Notes: generated from the sequence alone by a model not told the origin. 64,000 bases of DNA from an uncultured Drancourtella sp. (GCA_937880845.1 CALFLL010000020.1:1-64000), one strand, 5' to 3'; positions 26,176 through 35,312 are shown, numbered from the stretch's first letter. Numbers and translations are program-made.

Positions 26176-27546
26176 ATGGATGCACTTCTGAGTGTAAATT
26201 GGATTGCATTACTGGTACTTATTATTGCATTACTGATGTTTAAAACTTTGAACTGGATTGCATACAGGGTAAACTGGACATTGGTAATTTTAATCAGTAT
26301 GGTCATGGGAGCAATTTTAGGTATTGTATTTGCATCAGAAAATAATTCCTATCTAACATGGCTGGATTTGATAGGAAGTATTTATGTCAATGTGATTACG
26401 GCCTTAGTGGCACCGGTTGTTTTGATTTCGGTTATTTCCGGTTTTATTTCTTTAAATGATAAAGAAAAAATGAAGAAAATAGGAGTAAAATCCGTGTTTT
26501 GGCTGATGGTTTCATCTGCGATAGCTATTGTGGTCAGCCTGTGTTTTGGAATGGTAACTCATATAGGAAATAATGCAGGAGCGGTATTTTCTGAAATTGG
26601 AAATGTGGCGGACAATACATTGGATGCATATAAAGAGATGAACACGACATTTGATCAGATTTTATTGAATTTATTTCCTAAAAACGTTTTTGAGGATCTT
26701 GCATCTAACAATGTAGTTGCGATCATCATTATTGCGGTTGCAGTTGCGGTTGCTTATGTTAGCGTAGCATCAGAAGAAGGAGAAGAAAAAGTAAGATCTT
26801 TCAAATCTTTGATTGAGGCAATTAAAAAAATTATTTTCACGATTTTGGCTTATATTATTGATTTAACGCCATATGCAGTACTTTGTCTTGTAGCCGGTTC
26901 TGCAAGTCAGTTATTCAGTGATAAGGATGCATTAATCCAGCTGATTCTCCTTGTTGCATTGATCTATATTGTATGTCTGTTCCATACATATGGAATCAAT
27001 GCAATCTTGCTGAAAGCATATGCGAAAATCAGTCCGCTTAAATTTTTTAAAAAAACATTTGATGCACAGGCGACAGCATTTACCACACAAAGTAGTGTGG
27101 GCTCCTTACCGATTACAATCGGAAGACTCACAAAAAAGGTAGGTGTGGATGAAGAAGTAGCAAACTTTACAGCACCGCTTGGTACAACCATCGGTATGCC
27201 GGGATGTACTTGCATATGGACAATTTTACTTGCGCTATTTTATGTAAATGCCATGGGAATACATTGGGGGATCAGTGACTATCTTGTTCTGTCTTTTATG
27301 GCATTGGTATTATCTATGGGAAGCGCAGGTGTGCCGGGGATCGGTGTTGTAACGGCCGTATCCTTATTTAGTGCGGTAAATCTTCCGGTTGCGGCAGTTG
27401 TACTTTTAATACCGATTAATAACATTACAGATATGGTACGGACACTTACAAACGTAATGACTGCAAATGTTACGGCAGCCATTGTTGCGAGAAAAACAGA
27501 TCTTTTAGATGATAAGATTTTTAATACAGAGGAGGAACATGTATGA
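26176..27546 (+). CDS. DAACS-family symporter, L-cystine transporter TcyP-like
   Basis: 456 residues. A dicarboxylate/amino acid:cation symporter: FTTQSSVGSLPITIG is the first re-entrant loop signature (serine-rich), PLGTTIGMPGCTCIWT the transport core, and SMGSAGVPGIGVVTAVSLF the second hairpin. The long N terminus with two helices and NWTLVILISMVMGAILGIVF resembles TcyP/YdjN cystine carriers. It heads a redox gene set, which fits cystine better than a dicarboxylate. Its stop overlaps the next start (ATGA). Confidence 0.85.
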   Translation: MDALLSVNWIALLVLIIALLMFKTLNWIAYRVNWTLVILISMVMGAILGIVFASENNSYLTWLDLIGSIYVNVITALVAPVVLISVISGFISLNDKEKMKKIGVKSVFWLMVSSAIAIVVSLCFGMVTHIGNNAGAVFSEIGNVADNTLDAYKEMNTTFDQILLNLFPKNVFEDLASNNVVAIIIIAVAVAVAYVSVASEEGEEKVRSFKSLIEAIKKIIFTILAYIIDLTPYAVLCLVAGSASQLFSDKDALIQLILLVALIYIVCLFHTYGINAILLKAYAKISPLKFFKKTFDAQATAFTTQSSVGSLPITIGRLTKKVGVDEEVANFTAPLGTTIGMPGCTCIWTILLALFYVNAMGIHWGISDYLVLSFMALVLSMGSAGVPGIGVVTAVSLFSAVNLPVAAVVLLIPINNITDMVRTLTNVMTANVTAAIVARKTDLLDDKIFNTEEEHV

Positions 27547-28037
27547 AAAAGTCAACAATTATTTTAATTGGTGCGGCATTGCTTTGCTTGGTTCTTTCTG
27601 TATTTTCCGCAAAAAGTTCGGTGACAAGAACAATAGATGCTATTTCGGATATCGGAAAAGTGGTTTACACAGAGGAATGCAAAGAAAAAATAGACCTTGC
27701 GGTTTCATATTATAACAAATTGGATCCTAACTTACATTTAAAAGAAAAGATTACAAACAATGATGAATTTGAAAACGATAAAATAGAATATGCACGTCTG
27801 GCTATTAAAGCGGCAAAAGTAGCCGATGCCAGAAAAGTAGCAGAAGGTTATTCTTCGGCAGATGTAAAAAAATATGTGACAGATGCCAGAAAAGTTCTGG
27901 AAGAATACCTGACAGAAAAGCAATATAGTCTTGTAGAAAATTATGTCGATCTAACAGCGTTGGAAGCGGAATATTCATCCGATGGAGGAACAGGAAATGC
28001 CTCAGATGGTGAAGAGGTATCTATTCCGATGTGCTAA
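27543..28037 (+). CDS. Membrane-anchored extracytoplasmic protein of unknown function
   Basis: 164 residues. A single N-terminal hydrophobic segment (TIILIGAALLCLVLSVF) is followed by a helical domain (VTRTIDAISDIGKVVYTEE, IEYARLAIKAAKVADARKVAEG) and an acidic, low-complexity tail ending IPMC. No family is recognised. The ATG lies inside the symporter stop (ATGA) behind GAGGAGG, so its production is coupled to the symporter; an accessory or sensor subunit is possible. Confidence 0.75.
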   Translation: MKKSTIILIGAALLCLVLSVFSAKSSVTRTIDAISDIGKVVYTEECKEKIDLAVSYYNKLDPNLHLKEKITNNDEFENDKIEYARLAIKAAKVADARKVAEGYSSADVKKYVTDARKVLEEYLTEKQYSLVENYVDLTALEAEYSSDGGTGNASDGEEVSIPMC

Positions 28038-28056
28038 CATGATAGAAAGGAGATCA

Positions 28057-29586
28057 ATGATGAAGAAAAAAATTCTTTCCGTAGTTCTCGTTTGTATGAT
28101 GACAGTTGGATTGATGACCGGCTGCGGAAGCAGTAATACAGACAAAGAGAATCACAAAGAATCGGAAAAAGAAACATTCGGGAATGTAAAGGCCCAGCTT
28201 TCTTCTTTGGACTATGATTTTGAAAAGGAATATACCTATGGCGATTTTAATGCACATTCTAATAGTGATAAAGAACGCCAGGATGGTATAGATACATTTA
28301 AGGAAAAAAAGGATATTGTATATCAGGATATTACATACGATCAATTAATATACTTGTTGCAGCAGGAAGGAAATTATATGATTCAGTTGACCGGTTCCTG
28401 GTGTCACAACAGCCGGGCAATGAGTCCTTCTGTGAATAAATACGCAAAAGAATATGGAGTTGATACCATTTATACATACGACTTTAATGTAAATAATGCA
28501 GAAGATGGCTCCCTGTTTGTGCGGATGACAAACGGAACAGATACAGCGGGAGCAAAGTATAATTATATGTATGGGGAGATGGTTACCAGATATTTGACAA
28601 ATCTTAATGATTGGGTTGCCTACCCAAGCGACTCGGAATCGGCACTTTCCTATACAAATGCACAGGGAAAAGAAGTAACGGTTCCAAAATTACAGCAACC
28701 TTTTTTGTTCTTATATAATAAAGACAATAAGCTAGACAACAGCGGATCCGGTAACGGAAGTAAATCTTGTCCGATCGTGTATGCATTTGAAGAAATGGTA
28801 GAACGGGATTCCAAAGGAATCTATGTGAAAGAGAAAGATAAGGACGGAAATGAAGTCGTCGACAAAAAAGGAAATCCTGTAAGGAAATATATCACGGATG
28901 AGTATAATAAAAGGTTAAAAAGCATTTTTGACTATATAAAAGAACATAACATCCATGTTTCTCAATATCCAAAAGAAGAGTATGTAAGAGATGCTTTTAA
29001 CAGCTATGGGAAAAAAATCTTTAATGAACAAGAGCAGATTAATCTTTATCCGGTTACATATCGTGAACTGGAATGGCTGATGGGAGAGGACGGAAATTCT
29101 CTTATATTGATTGGCGGACCTGAAAATGAGGGAACAAGAGCGATTGCATCTGTTTTAAATCAATATGCCGTACAGAACAATCTGAGAATTTACCTGTGTG
29201 ATACAGAGATTGATGGAGGATATACAACAGATAAATGGGGATACACTCAATCCACGAATATTCTTGATCCGGAATCTCCTCTTATTGATATGTATACAGA
29301 TTTGTTGGATAAATATCTTACCAATCTTGAAGCTTCCCATTCGATGGAGGAAGGGGAACCTTTGATACAGACCCCGTATTTTATGGCATATAATAAAGAT
29401 CATGAAGACGAAGACGGATTTATTGCACCTATTTCGGCGTACTGTGAACTTCCGTATACATTAAATTCCGAAATGAGATATTATATTGGCAAAGAAAAAA
29501 ATATGACTTCCTGTAAGAAAAATATTGTAACCGTATTAAATAGTTACGGCGAAAATACAGGGGTGCAAATAAAAGACATTCCATAA
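28057..29586 (+). CDS. Lipoprotein with two tandem thioredoxin-like repeats
   Basis: 509 residues from the first of two ATGs (28057) behind AAAGGAG. The lipobox GLMTGC has its lipidated Cys at 23. Two similar segments are visible: TYDQLIYLLQQEGNYMIQL followed by TGSWCHNSRAMSP (about 95-125), and TYRELEWLMGEDGNSLILI followed by GGPENEGTRAIAS (about 340-375). The first keeps a thioredoxin-like WCHNS in which the second cysteine is Ser; the second has lost WC entirely. It may bind thiol substrates or partners rather than act as a full disulfide reductase. It lies between the anchored protein and the TlpA-like gene. Confidence 0.8.
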   Translation: MMKKKILSVVLVCMMTVGLMTGCGSSNTDKENHKESEKETFGNVKAQLSSLDYDFEKEYTYGDFNAHSNSDKERQDGIDTFKEKKDIVYQDITYDQLIYLLQQEGNYMIQLTGSWCHNSRAMSPSVNKYAKEYGVDTIYTYDFNVNNAEDGSLFVRMTNGTDTAGAKYNYMYGEMVTRYLTNLNDWVAYPSDSESALSYTNAQGKEVTVPKLQQPFLFLYNKDNKLDNSGSGNGSKSCPIVYAFEEMVERDSKGIYVKEKDKDGNEVVDKKGNPVRKYITDEYNKRLKSIFDYIKEHNIHVSQYPKEEYVRDAFNSYGKKIFNEQEQINLYPVTYRELEWLMGEDGNSLILIGGPENEGTRAIASVLNQYAVQNNLRIYLCDTEIDGGYTTDKWGYTQSTNILDPESPLIDMYTDLLDKYLTNLEASHSMEEGEPLIQTPYFMAYNKDHEDEDGFIAPISAYCELPYTLNSEMRYYIGKEKNMTSCKKNIVTVLNSYGENTGVQIKDIP

Positions 29587-29605
29587 CATTTAGGAAAAAG
29601 ATAAA

Positions 29606-30121
29606 ATGAATCGAATGATTTTAAGCTTTATTATTGTTTTATGCCTGGGAATAAATGGGTGTGGAAAAAGTACAACGATATATCCGGAACTTTCTGAGGG
29701 AAGTAAAGCACCTGATTTTTCGGTAAGATTAAATAATAACACGATATTTACGTTGTCGGAGAAAAAAGGAAAAGTAGTACTTTTGAATTTTTGGGCGACA
29801 TGGTGTTCGGTATGTGTTGAAGAATTGTCCGTTTTGGAAAAACTTTATGAAAAATATCAAAATCAAGTTGAAATTATAGCTATTAACAGTGGAGAAGATA
29901 AAACAACGGTAAAATCTTTTTGTAAAGAAAAAGATTTTACCGTACCGATAGGATATGATGAGAAAAACGAAATAGGAAAGAAATATCCATGTGATGGAAT
30001 ACCATATACTGTGATTATCGGAAAAAACGGTAAGGTTTGTGATGTGTTTACAGGAGCAAAAGATGCAGAAAGTCAGTACAAGGAATATCGAAGAGCATTG
30101 AAAGAGGCGGTGGAACAGTGA
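29606..30121 (+). CDS. TlpA/ResA-like thiol-disulfide oxidoreductase lipoprotein
   Basis: 171 residues. N-terminal signal with lipobox Cys about 19. A thioredoxin fold with NFWATWCSVCVEEL; the redox pair is Cys67 and Cys70. The cis-proline is in DGIPYTVII. It acts outside the membrane, reducing (or oxidising) protein or small disulfides, and needs an electron donor. The GTG start of the small CXXC gene overlaps its stop, and the polyferredoxin gene follows, suggesting these supply electrons. Confidence 0.9.
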   Translation: MNRMILSFIIVLCLGINGCGKSTTIYPELSEGSKAPDFSVRLNNNTIFTLSEKKGKVVLLNFWATWCSVCVEELSVLEKLYEKYQNQVEIIAINSGEDKTTVKSFCKEKDFTVPIGYDEKNEIGKKYPCDGIPYTVIIGKNGKVCDVFTGAKDAESQYKEYRRALKEAVEQ

Positions 30122-30261
30122 AAATAAGTTATAAATACATAAGAAAGGGAATTTTGATATCCGCTATTTTTATGTTGGTGATGGGAATCATCAGAAATGA
30201 GACAAGAGATGTTATAAACAAGTCGATACAAATTTGTTATGAGTGTATAGGTATAGGATAA
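30118..30261 (+). CDS. CD1871A-type small CXXC membrane protein
   Basis: 47 residues from a GTG at 30118 that overlaps the tlpA-like stop (GTGA). One transmembrane helix (GILISAIFMLVMGIIR) is followed by INKSIQICYECIGIG at the very C terminus, with Cys40 and Cys43. This ending is the mark of the CD1871A group known from Clostridia. The TAA overlaps the ATG of the polyferredoxin gene (TAATG). Likely a small membrane relay for electrons or a subunit of the NapH-like protein; the function is not established. Confidence 0.82.
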   Translation: MKISYKYIRKGILISAIFMLVMGIIRNETRDVINKSIQICYECIGIG

Positions 30262-31067
30262 TGAAAAAAAGAAAAATAATACAAAGTATCTGTACTGTTT
30301 TATATAATTGTTATCTTCCGGGATTTTTTAATGGACATATTTATAGAGGAAATTTTAAAGTAGGTTGTATTCCGGGGCTAAATTGCTATTCTTGTCCCGG
30401 AGCGGTTTCTTCTTGTCCGTTGGGAAGCCTTCAAGGAGCGTTAATATCTATAAAATATAAATTTCCGTATTATGTATTGGGAATTCTGTTTTTATTTGGA
30501 GTTTTGTTTGGACGGATTGTATGTGGATTTCTTTGTCCGTTTGGACTGATTCAGGAATTACTTTATAAAATCCCTTCGGTCAAAATAAAAAAAGGAAGAT
30601 GGTCCACACTGCTTTCAAAAATAAAATATATGATTCTGCTTGTTTTTGTACTCATATTTCCCGTTTTTTTTATGGCTCCTGGATTTTGTAAATATATTTG
30701 TCCGATCGGAACACTGGAAGCCGGTATCCCGCTTATTATAGTAAAAGATGAACTGAAAGAACTGATCGGAGGATTGTTTGTATGGAAAGTAGTGGTTATG
30801 ATCGTAATCTTAATGTCAGCCATAGTGATTTTTCGTAGCTTTTGTCGTTTCTTTTGTCCCTTAGGGGCATTTTATTCTTTTTTTCATAAAATTTCCTTTA
30901 TAGGTATGGAGGTAAATGAAAAGAAATGTACGTCATGCAATGCCTGTGTGTCATACTGTAAAATGGATATTAAAAAGGTTGGAGATAAAGAATGTATTGG
31001 CTGTGGAGAATGTATGACTCAATGCCATGTATCGGCATTAAGATTTAGAAACGGCTTAAAAAAATAA
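30261..31067 (+). CDS. NapH/YccM-like membrane polyferredoxin
   Basis: 268 residues from the ATG at 30261. About four to five helices carry two CxxxCP motifs (CGFLCPFGLIQELL and CRFFCPLGAFYSFF). The C terminus holds two [4Fe-4S] ferredoxin motifs, CTSCNACVSYC and CIGCGECMTQC. An early cysteine run (GLNCYSCPG, SSCPLG) and FCKYICPIGTLEAG add more. Such proteins move electrons across the membrane. With TlpA and the CXXC protein it would carry cytoplasmic electrons to extracytoplasmic thiols. Confidence 0.87.
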   Translation: MKKRKIIQSICTVLYNCYLPGFFNGHIYRGNFKVGCIPGLNCYSCPGAVSSCPLGSLQGALISIKYKFPYYVLGILFLFGVLFGRIVCGFLCPFGLIQELLYKIPSVKIKKGRWSTLLSKIKYMILLVFVLIFPVFFMAPGFCKYICPIGTLEAGIPLIIVKDELKELIGGLFVWKVVVMIVILMSAIVIFRSFCRFFCPLGAFYSFFHKISFIGMEVNEKKCTSCNACVSYCKMDIKKVGDKECIGCGECMTQCHVSALRFRNGLKK

Positions 31068-31068
31068 C

Positions 31069-31101
31069 AGGAGGGGCACAACAAAAATGTTGTGCCCCTC
31101 C
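31069..31101. terminator. Strong bidirectional hairpin between convergent genes
   Basis: GGAGGGGCACAACA pairs with TGTTGTGCCCCTCC around AAAA; it ends both the redox operon and the facing 97-residue gene. Confidence 0.8.
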
Positions 31102-31108
31102 GATTTAT

Positions 31109-31402
31109 TTAGCTGAGTTCTACTTTTGAGGCTTCTTCTGGTTTGAATTCATTTTTCAAATCGTAAATGTTATGACCGGTAGATTCACTTAAAACACGTC
31201 CTTCTAAAGAATAGCAGCGGATAAAACGTTTTCCGTCTACGCTGGACCAATGTTCTACGTCCCATGTCATGTATCCGTCTTCATCGGATTTCTTTTCTTT
31301 TAAATATAAGTCAACCTGACGTCCGCCCGGAGCCATCAGTTTGATCAGCTCATCAGTAGTAGCTGTGAGTTCTGTTTTGTTTACTTTATCATATACGTTC
31401 AT
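31109..31402 (-). CDS. Conserved-looking hypothetical protein
   Basis: 97 residues, soluble and acidic, no signal peptide. It begins MNVYDKVNKTELTATTDE and contains ELIKLMAPGGRQVDLYL and DGKRFIRCYSLEGRVLSES; it looks like one small alpha/beta domain. A good GGAGGGG precedes the ATG. No family is recognised. It is a single gene between two divergent/convergent neighbours. Confidence 0.75.
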   Translation of the reverse strand: MNVYDKVNKTELTATTDELIKLMAPGGRQVDLYLKEKKSDEDGYMTWDVEHWSSVDGKRFIRCYSLEGRVLSESTGHNIYDLKNEFKPEEASKVELS

Positions 31403-31493
31403 ATGATGCCCCTCCTATTGATATTCTATTTGAATTATAGTATGTTTTAACTTATAATACAACCATCTTGCGTAAATTAAGGAGAGGAACATC

Positions 31494-32255
31494 ATGATTT
31501 TTGATACACATGCACATTATAACGATGAACAATTTGACCCAGACAGGGATGAATTGTTAAAAACAATGGAAAAAGCAGGGGTAGGAACGATCATGGAAAT
31601 AGGAGCGTCCCTAAAGTCGAGCCGTCAGGCCGTTGCACTTTCAAAACAATATCCTTTTGTATATGCGGCAGTGGGCGTACATCCGGATAATGTAGGAGAA
31701 TTGAATGAAGAAACATTTCAGGACTTAACGGAAATGTGTGAAGAGCCAAAAGTGTGTGCGGTTGGTGAAATAGGTCTTGATTATTATTGGGATAAAGAAA
31801 GCAGAGAGATGCAGAAGTACTGGTTTATCCGTCAACTGGAACTGGCAAAGGAGAAAGAACTTCCTGTAAATATACACAGCAGGGATGCAGCCGAGGACAC
31901 AATGGAAATTCTGAAGAATTATGCCGGAAAAATTACAGCAATCATCCACTGTTATTCTTATTCAAAAGAGATTGCATTAGAATATGTAAAAATGGGATTT
32001 TATATTGGCGTGGGAGGAGTCGTTACTTTTAAAAACGGGAAAAAACTCAAAGAAACCGTAAGAGCAATTCCGTTAGACAGGATTGTTCTTGAAACAGACT
32101 GTCCTTATATGTCTCCGGAGCCGAACAGGGGAAAGAGAAACGACTCAAGGAATATTCACTATGTAGCGGAAGAAATTGCACGTATAAAAGAAGTGACAAA
32201 AGAGGAAGTAATAAAACAGACTGAAAATAATGCAAAATTAATATATTTTTCATAA
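31494..32255 (+). CDS. tatD: TatD family metal-dependent hydrolase
   Basis: 253 residues, standard length. The metal ligands are in MIFDTHAHYND, VGEIGLDYYWD, VNIHSRDA, AIIHCYSYS and ETDCPYMSPEPNRGKRN, the complete TatD set. TatD proteins are 3'-5' DNases or related phosphodiesterases. In Bacillus the ortholog yabD follows metS and precedes rnmV-ksgA; here rsmA follows 67 bases later without rnmV. Confidence 0.93.
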   Translation: MIFDTHAHYNDEQFDPDRDELLKTMEKAGVGTIMEIGASLKSSRQAVALSKQYPFVYAAVGVHPDNVGELNEETFQDLTEMCEEPKVCAVGEIGLDYYWDKESREMQKYWFIRQLELAKEKELPVNIHSRDAAEDTMEILKNYAGKITAIIHCYSYSKEIALEYVKMGFYIGVGGVVTFKNGKKLKETVRAIPLDRIVLETDCPYMSPEPNRGKRNDSRNIHYVAEEIARIKEVTKEEVIKQTENNAKLIYFS

Positions 32256-32322
32256 TATTTTAACCAAGTGAAGCAATGAAGATGATATAATGAAAAAAGC
32301 AGATAAAAGAGAGGAAAGACAT

Positions 32323-33195
32323 ATGACAGAACCGTTTTTGGGGAATCCGCAGAATACCATTGAAATTTTAAAAAAATATAACTTTAATTTTCAAAAAAAG
32401 TTTGGACAAAATTTTTTGATCGATACACATGTTTTGGATAAGATTATCCGTGCAGCCGAAATTACAAAAGAAGATTTTGTACTTGAAATCGGACCGGGGA
32501 TCGGAACCATGACGCAGTATTTGGCTCAGGCGGCAAGAGAGGTTGTTGCTGTTGAAATCGATAAAATGCTGATTCCTATTTTAAAGGATACACTTTCTGA
32601 ATTTCCGAATGCATCTGTTATCAATGATGATATTTTGAAAGTGGATATTGTGAAACTTGCACGGGAAAAAAATAACGGAAAACCGATAAAGGTGGTTGCA
32701 AACCTTCCGTATTATATTACAACACCGATCATCATGGGACTTTTTGAAAGCCGTGTACCGCTTGAGAGTATTACGGTTATGGTTCAAAAAGAAGTGGCAG
32801 GAAGAATGCAGGCAAAGCCGGGGACAAAGGAATACGGAGCCCTATCCCTTGCGGTACAATACTATGCAGAACCGTATATTGTGGCAAACGTTCCGCCAAA
32901 CTGTTTTATGCCAAGACCGAATGTGGGTTCTGCGGTCATTCGCCTGACAAGACATGATACATATCCGGTACAAGTGACGGATGAGAAACTTATGTTTAAA
33001 CTCATCCGGGCATCTTTCAATCAGAGAAGAAAGACGTTGGCAAACAGCCTTAACAATTCTCCGGAAATTTCCCTTTCAAAAGAACAGATTGCAGAAGCGA
33101 TTGAAATATTAGGAAGAGGTGCAAGTATCAGAGGAGAGGCTCTTTCCTTGGAGGAATTTGCAAAACTTAGTAATATCATCGAAACGATGATCTAG
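32323..33195 (+). CDS. rsmA: 16S rRNA dimethyladenosine transferase
   Basis: 290 residues from the ATG at 32323 (GAGGAAAG upstream); an ATG at 32290 would add eleven residues. It dimethylates A1518 and A1519 of 16S rRNA. KKFGQNFLID, EIGPGIGTMTQYLA (SAM loop), VEIDKMLIPIL, and the catalytic NLPYYITTPIIM are all present, as is FNQRRKTLANSL. It follows tatD as in many Firmicutes. Confidence 0.96.
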   Translation: MTEPFLGNPQNTIEILKKYNFNFQKKFGQNFLIDTHVLDKIIRAAEITKEDFVLEIGPGIGTMTQYLAQAAREVVAVEIDKMLIPILKDTLSEFPNASVINDDILKVDIVKLAREKNNGKPIKVVANLPYYITTPIIMGLFESRVPLESITVMVQKEVAGRMQAKPGTKEYGALSLAVQYYAEPYIVANVPPNCFMPRPNVGSAVIRLTRHDTYPVQVTDEKLMFKLIRASFNQRRKTLANSLNNSPEISLSKEQIAEAIEILGRGASIRGEALSLEEFAKLSNIIETMI

Positions 33196-33210
33196 AGAGG
33201 AGAAAAGGCT

Positions 33211-33891
33211 ATGAGGTACGAAATTAAAGGAGAAACTCTTCCGGTCGTTATCTGTCATCTGGATAATGGAGAGCAGATGATAACAGAAAGAGGATCCATG
33301 AGTTGGATGTCACCGAATATGAAAATGGATACAGGGGCAAGAGGCGGTATTGGAAAAGCATTTGGAAGAATGTTTTCCGGAGATTCCATTTTTCAGAATA
33401 CCTATACGGCAACAGGAGGAACGGGGCTGATTGCTTTTGCATCCAGCTTCCCGGGAACGATCAAAGTATTTGAAGTAGCTCCGGGACAGGAATATATTTT
33501 GCAGAAAAGTGCATTTCTGGCTTCCGAGGCAGGGGTGGATTTAAGTATTCATTTTCAGAAGAAAATCGGTTCCGGATTATTCGGCGGTGAGGGATTTATC
33601 ATGCAGAGAGTTTCCGGTCAGGGACTTGTGTTTGCCGAATTTGACGGGCATATTATAGAATATGAACTTCAGGCAGGACAAAAGATTGTGGTGGATACGG
33701 GATATCTGGCAGCAATGGATGCCGGATGCCAAATTGAAATACAGACGGTACCGGGGCTTAAAAACATGGTATTTGGAGGAGAAGGTGTATTTAATACGGT
33801 GATCACAGGACCCGGACATATCTGGCTTCAGACAATGCCGATCAATCATGTGGCAGATGTATTAAGACCGTTTTTTCCGGATAAACAATAA
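33211..33891 (+). CDS. TIGR00266/AIM24 family protein
   Basis: 226 residues made of beta-strand repeats with glycine-rich turns. MSWMSPNMKMDTGARGGIGK, GGTGLIAFASSFPGTI, GEGFIMQRVSGQGLVF and GPGHIWLQTMP are the family pattern (AIM24-like, a tryptophan-attenuator-like barrel). The biochemical role is unknown. It follows rsmA after 15 bases behind AGAGGAG and is probably co-transcribed. Confidence 0.85.
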   Translation: MRYEIKGETLPVVICHLDNGEQMITERGSMSWMSPNMKMDTGARGGIGKAFGRMFSGDSIFQNTYTATGGTGLIAFASSFPGTIKVFEVAPGQEYILQKSAFLASEAGVDLSIHFQKKIGSGLFGGEGFIMQRVSGQGLVFAEFDGHIIEYELQAGQKIVVDTGYLAAMDAGCQIEIQTVPGLKNMVFGGEGVFNTVITGPGHIWLQTMPINHVADVLRPFFPDKQ

Positions 33892-33926
33892 ATAGAAAAT
33901 AAAGTATAGTGTAAGGAGGGGCGCTT

Positions 33927-35297
33927 ATGACAAGATTATCCAAAAATGCATTATTTGAAATTACACCGAAAATCGCAGAACTTGCGGCTTTAAGTGAAAA
34001 AAATAATGAGATTGATAAAGAACTCTATACCAAATACGAAGTAAAAAGAGGACTTCGTGATTTAAACGGAAAAGGAGTTCTTGCAGGTCTGACCAATATT
34101 TCCGATGTTTGTGCAAAAAAGATTGTAGACGGACAGGAAGTACCATGTCCGGGACAATTATATTACAGAGGATACAATATTAAAGATTTGGTAAAGGGAT
34201 TCCTTGAGGCAGAACATTACGGATTTGAAGAAATTTCATATTTGCTTTTATTTGGAGAACTTCCGACAGAAAAACAGCTAGGCGAATTTCATGAAGTTTT
34301 GGTAGAGCGTCGTTTTCTTCCTCCTAATTTTGTAAGAGATGTAATCATGAAATCATCAAGTCCGGATATGATGAACAGTATTTCTCGAAGTATTCTTCAA
34401 CTTTATTCTTATGATGACAAAGCGGATGATACCAGTACGGAAAATGTTTTAAGGCAGTGTCTGAACCTTATTAGCCAGTTCCCTATGCTTATGGTATATG
34501 GATACCATGCATATAATTATAAGATGGGAGAAGACTTGTTTATTTATGCACCGAAACCGGAATTGTCAACTGCAGAGAATATCTTGATGATGCTTCGGGA
34601 AGACAGAAAGTATACAAAACTGGAAGCAAAGATCCTCGATATGGCATTGGTACTTCATATGGATCACGGCGGCGGTAACAATTCAACCTTTACAACCCAT
34701 GTTGTCACATCGTCAGGAACAGATACCTATTCTACGATGGCGGCAGCCATGGCTTCCCTAAAAGGACCAAAGCATGGCGGTGCCAATGTAAAAGTAGTTC
34801 AAATGTTTGACGATATGAAGAAACATCTTCATGACTGGGAAGATGAGTCGGAAGTACGTACATACTTAGAGCAACTTTTGGAAAAACAGGCGTTTGACAG
34901 GAAAGGGCTGATTTACGGAATGGGACATGCGGTTTATTCTGTTTCCGATCCTCGTGCAGAGATTTTTAAGGGATTTGTAAAACAGCTCGCAAAAGAAAAG
35001 GGATATGAAAAAGAATATGCACTTTATGAACTGGTAGAAAACCTGGCTCCGAAAGTAATAGGAGAAAGAAGAAAAATTTATAAAGGTGTCAATGCAAATG
35101 TAGACTTTTATAGTGGCCTTGTATACAGCATGTTGGATTTACCTCCTTCACTTTATACGCCTATCTTTGCAGCGGCACGTATTGTGGGATGGAGTGCACA
35201 CAGACTGGAAGAACTGAAGAATGTAGATAAGATCATCCGTCCGGCTTATAAACCTCTTGCACCATACAGAGAATACATTAAATTAAAGGACAGATAA
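33927..35297 (+). CDS. Citrate (or 2-methylcitrate) synthase
   Basis: 456 residues, longer than the 370-430 of typical enzymes because of an N-terminal extension (about residues 1-50). Catalytic features are HMDHGGGNNSTFTT, GPKHGGANVKV and GMGHAVYSVSDPRA, plus R in SAHRLEEL. It condenses acetyl-CoA and oxaloacetate. No aconitase or isocitrate dehydrogenase is nearby, so it may feed glutamate synthesis through genes elsewhere. AGGAGGGG lies before the ATG. The alpha/beta hydrolase gene follows after 15 bases. Confidence 0.9.
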   Translation: MTRLSKNALFEITPKIAELAALSEKNNEIDKELYTKYEVKRGLRDLNGKGVLAGLTNISDVCAKKIVDGQEVPCPGQLYYRGYNIKDLVKGFLEAEHYGFEEISYLLLFGELPTEKQLGEFHEVLVERRFLPPNFVRDVIMKSSSPDMMNSISRSILQLYSYDDKADDTSTENVLRQCLNLISQFPMLMVYGYHAYNYKMGEDLFIYAPKPELSTAENILMMLREDRKYTKLEAKILDMALVLHMDHGGGNNSTFTTHVVTSSGTDTYSTMAAAMASLKGPKHGGANVKVVQMFDDMKKHLHDWEDESEVRTYLEQLLEKQAFDRKGLIYGMGHAVYSVSDPRAEIFKGFVKQLAKEKGYEKEYALYELVENLAPKVIGERRKIYKGVNANVDFYSGLVYSMLDLPPSLYTPIFAAARIVGWSAHRLEELKNVDKIIRPAYKPLAPYREYIKLKDR

Positions 35298-35312
35298 GAA
35301 ATAAGGTGTGTT

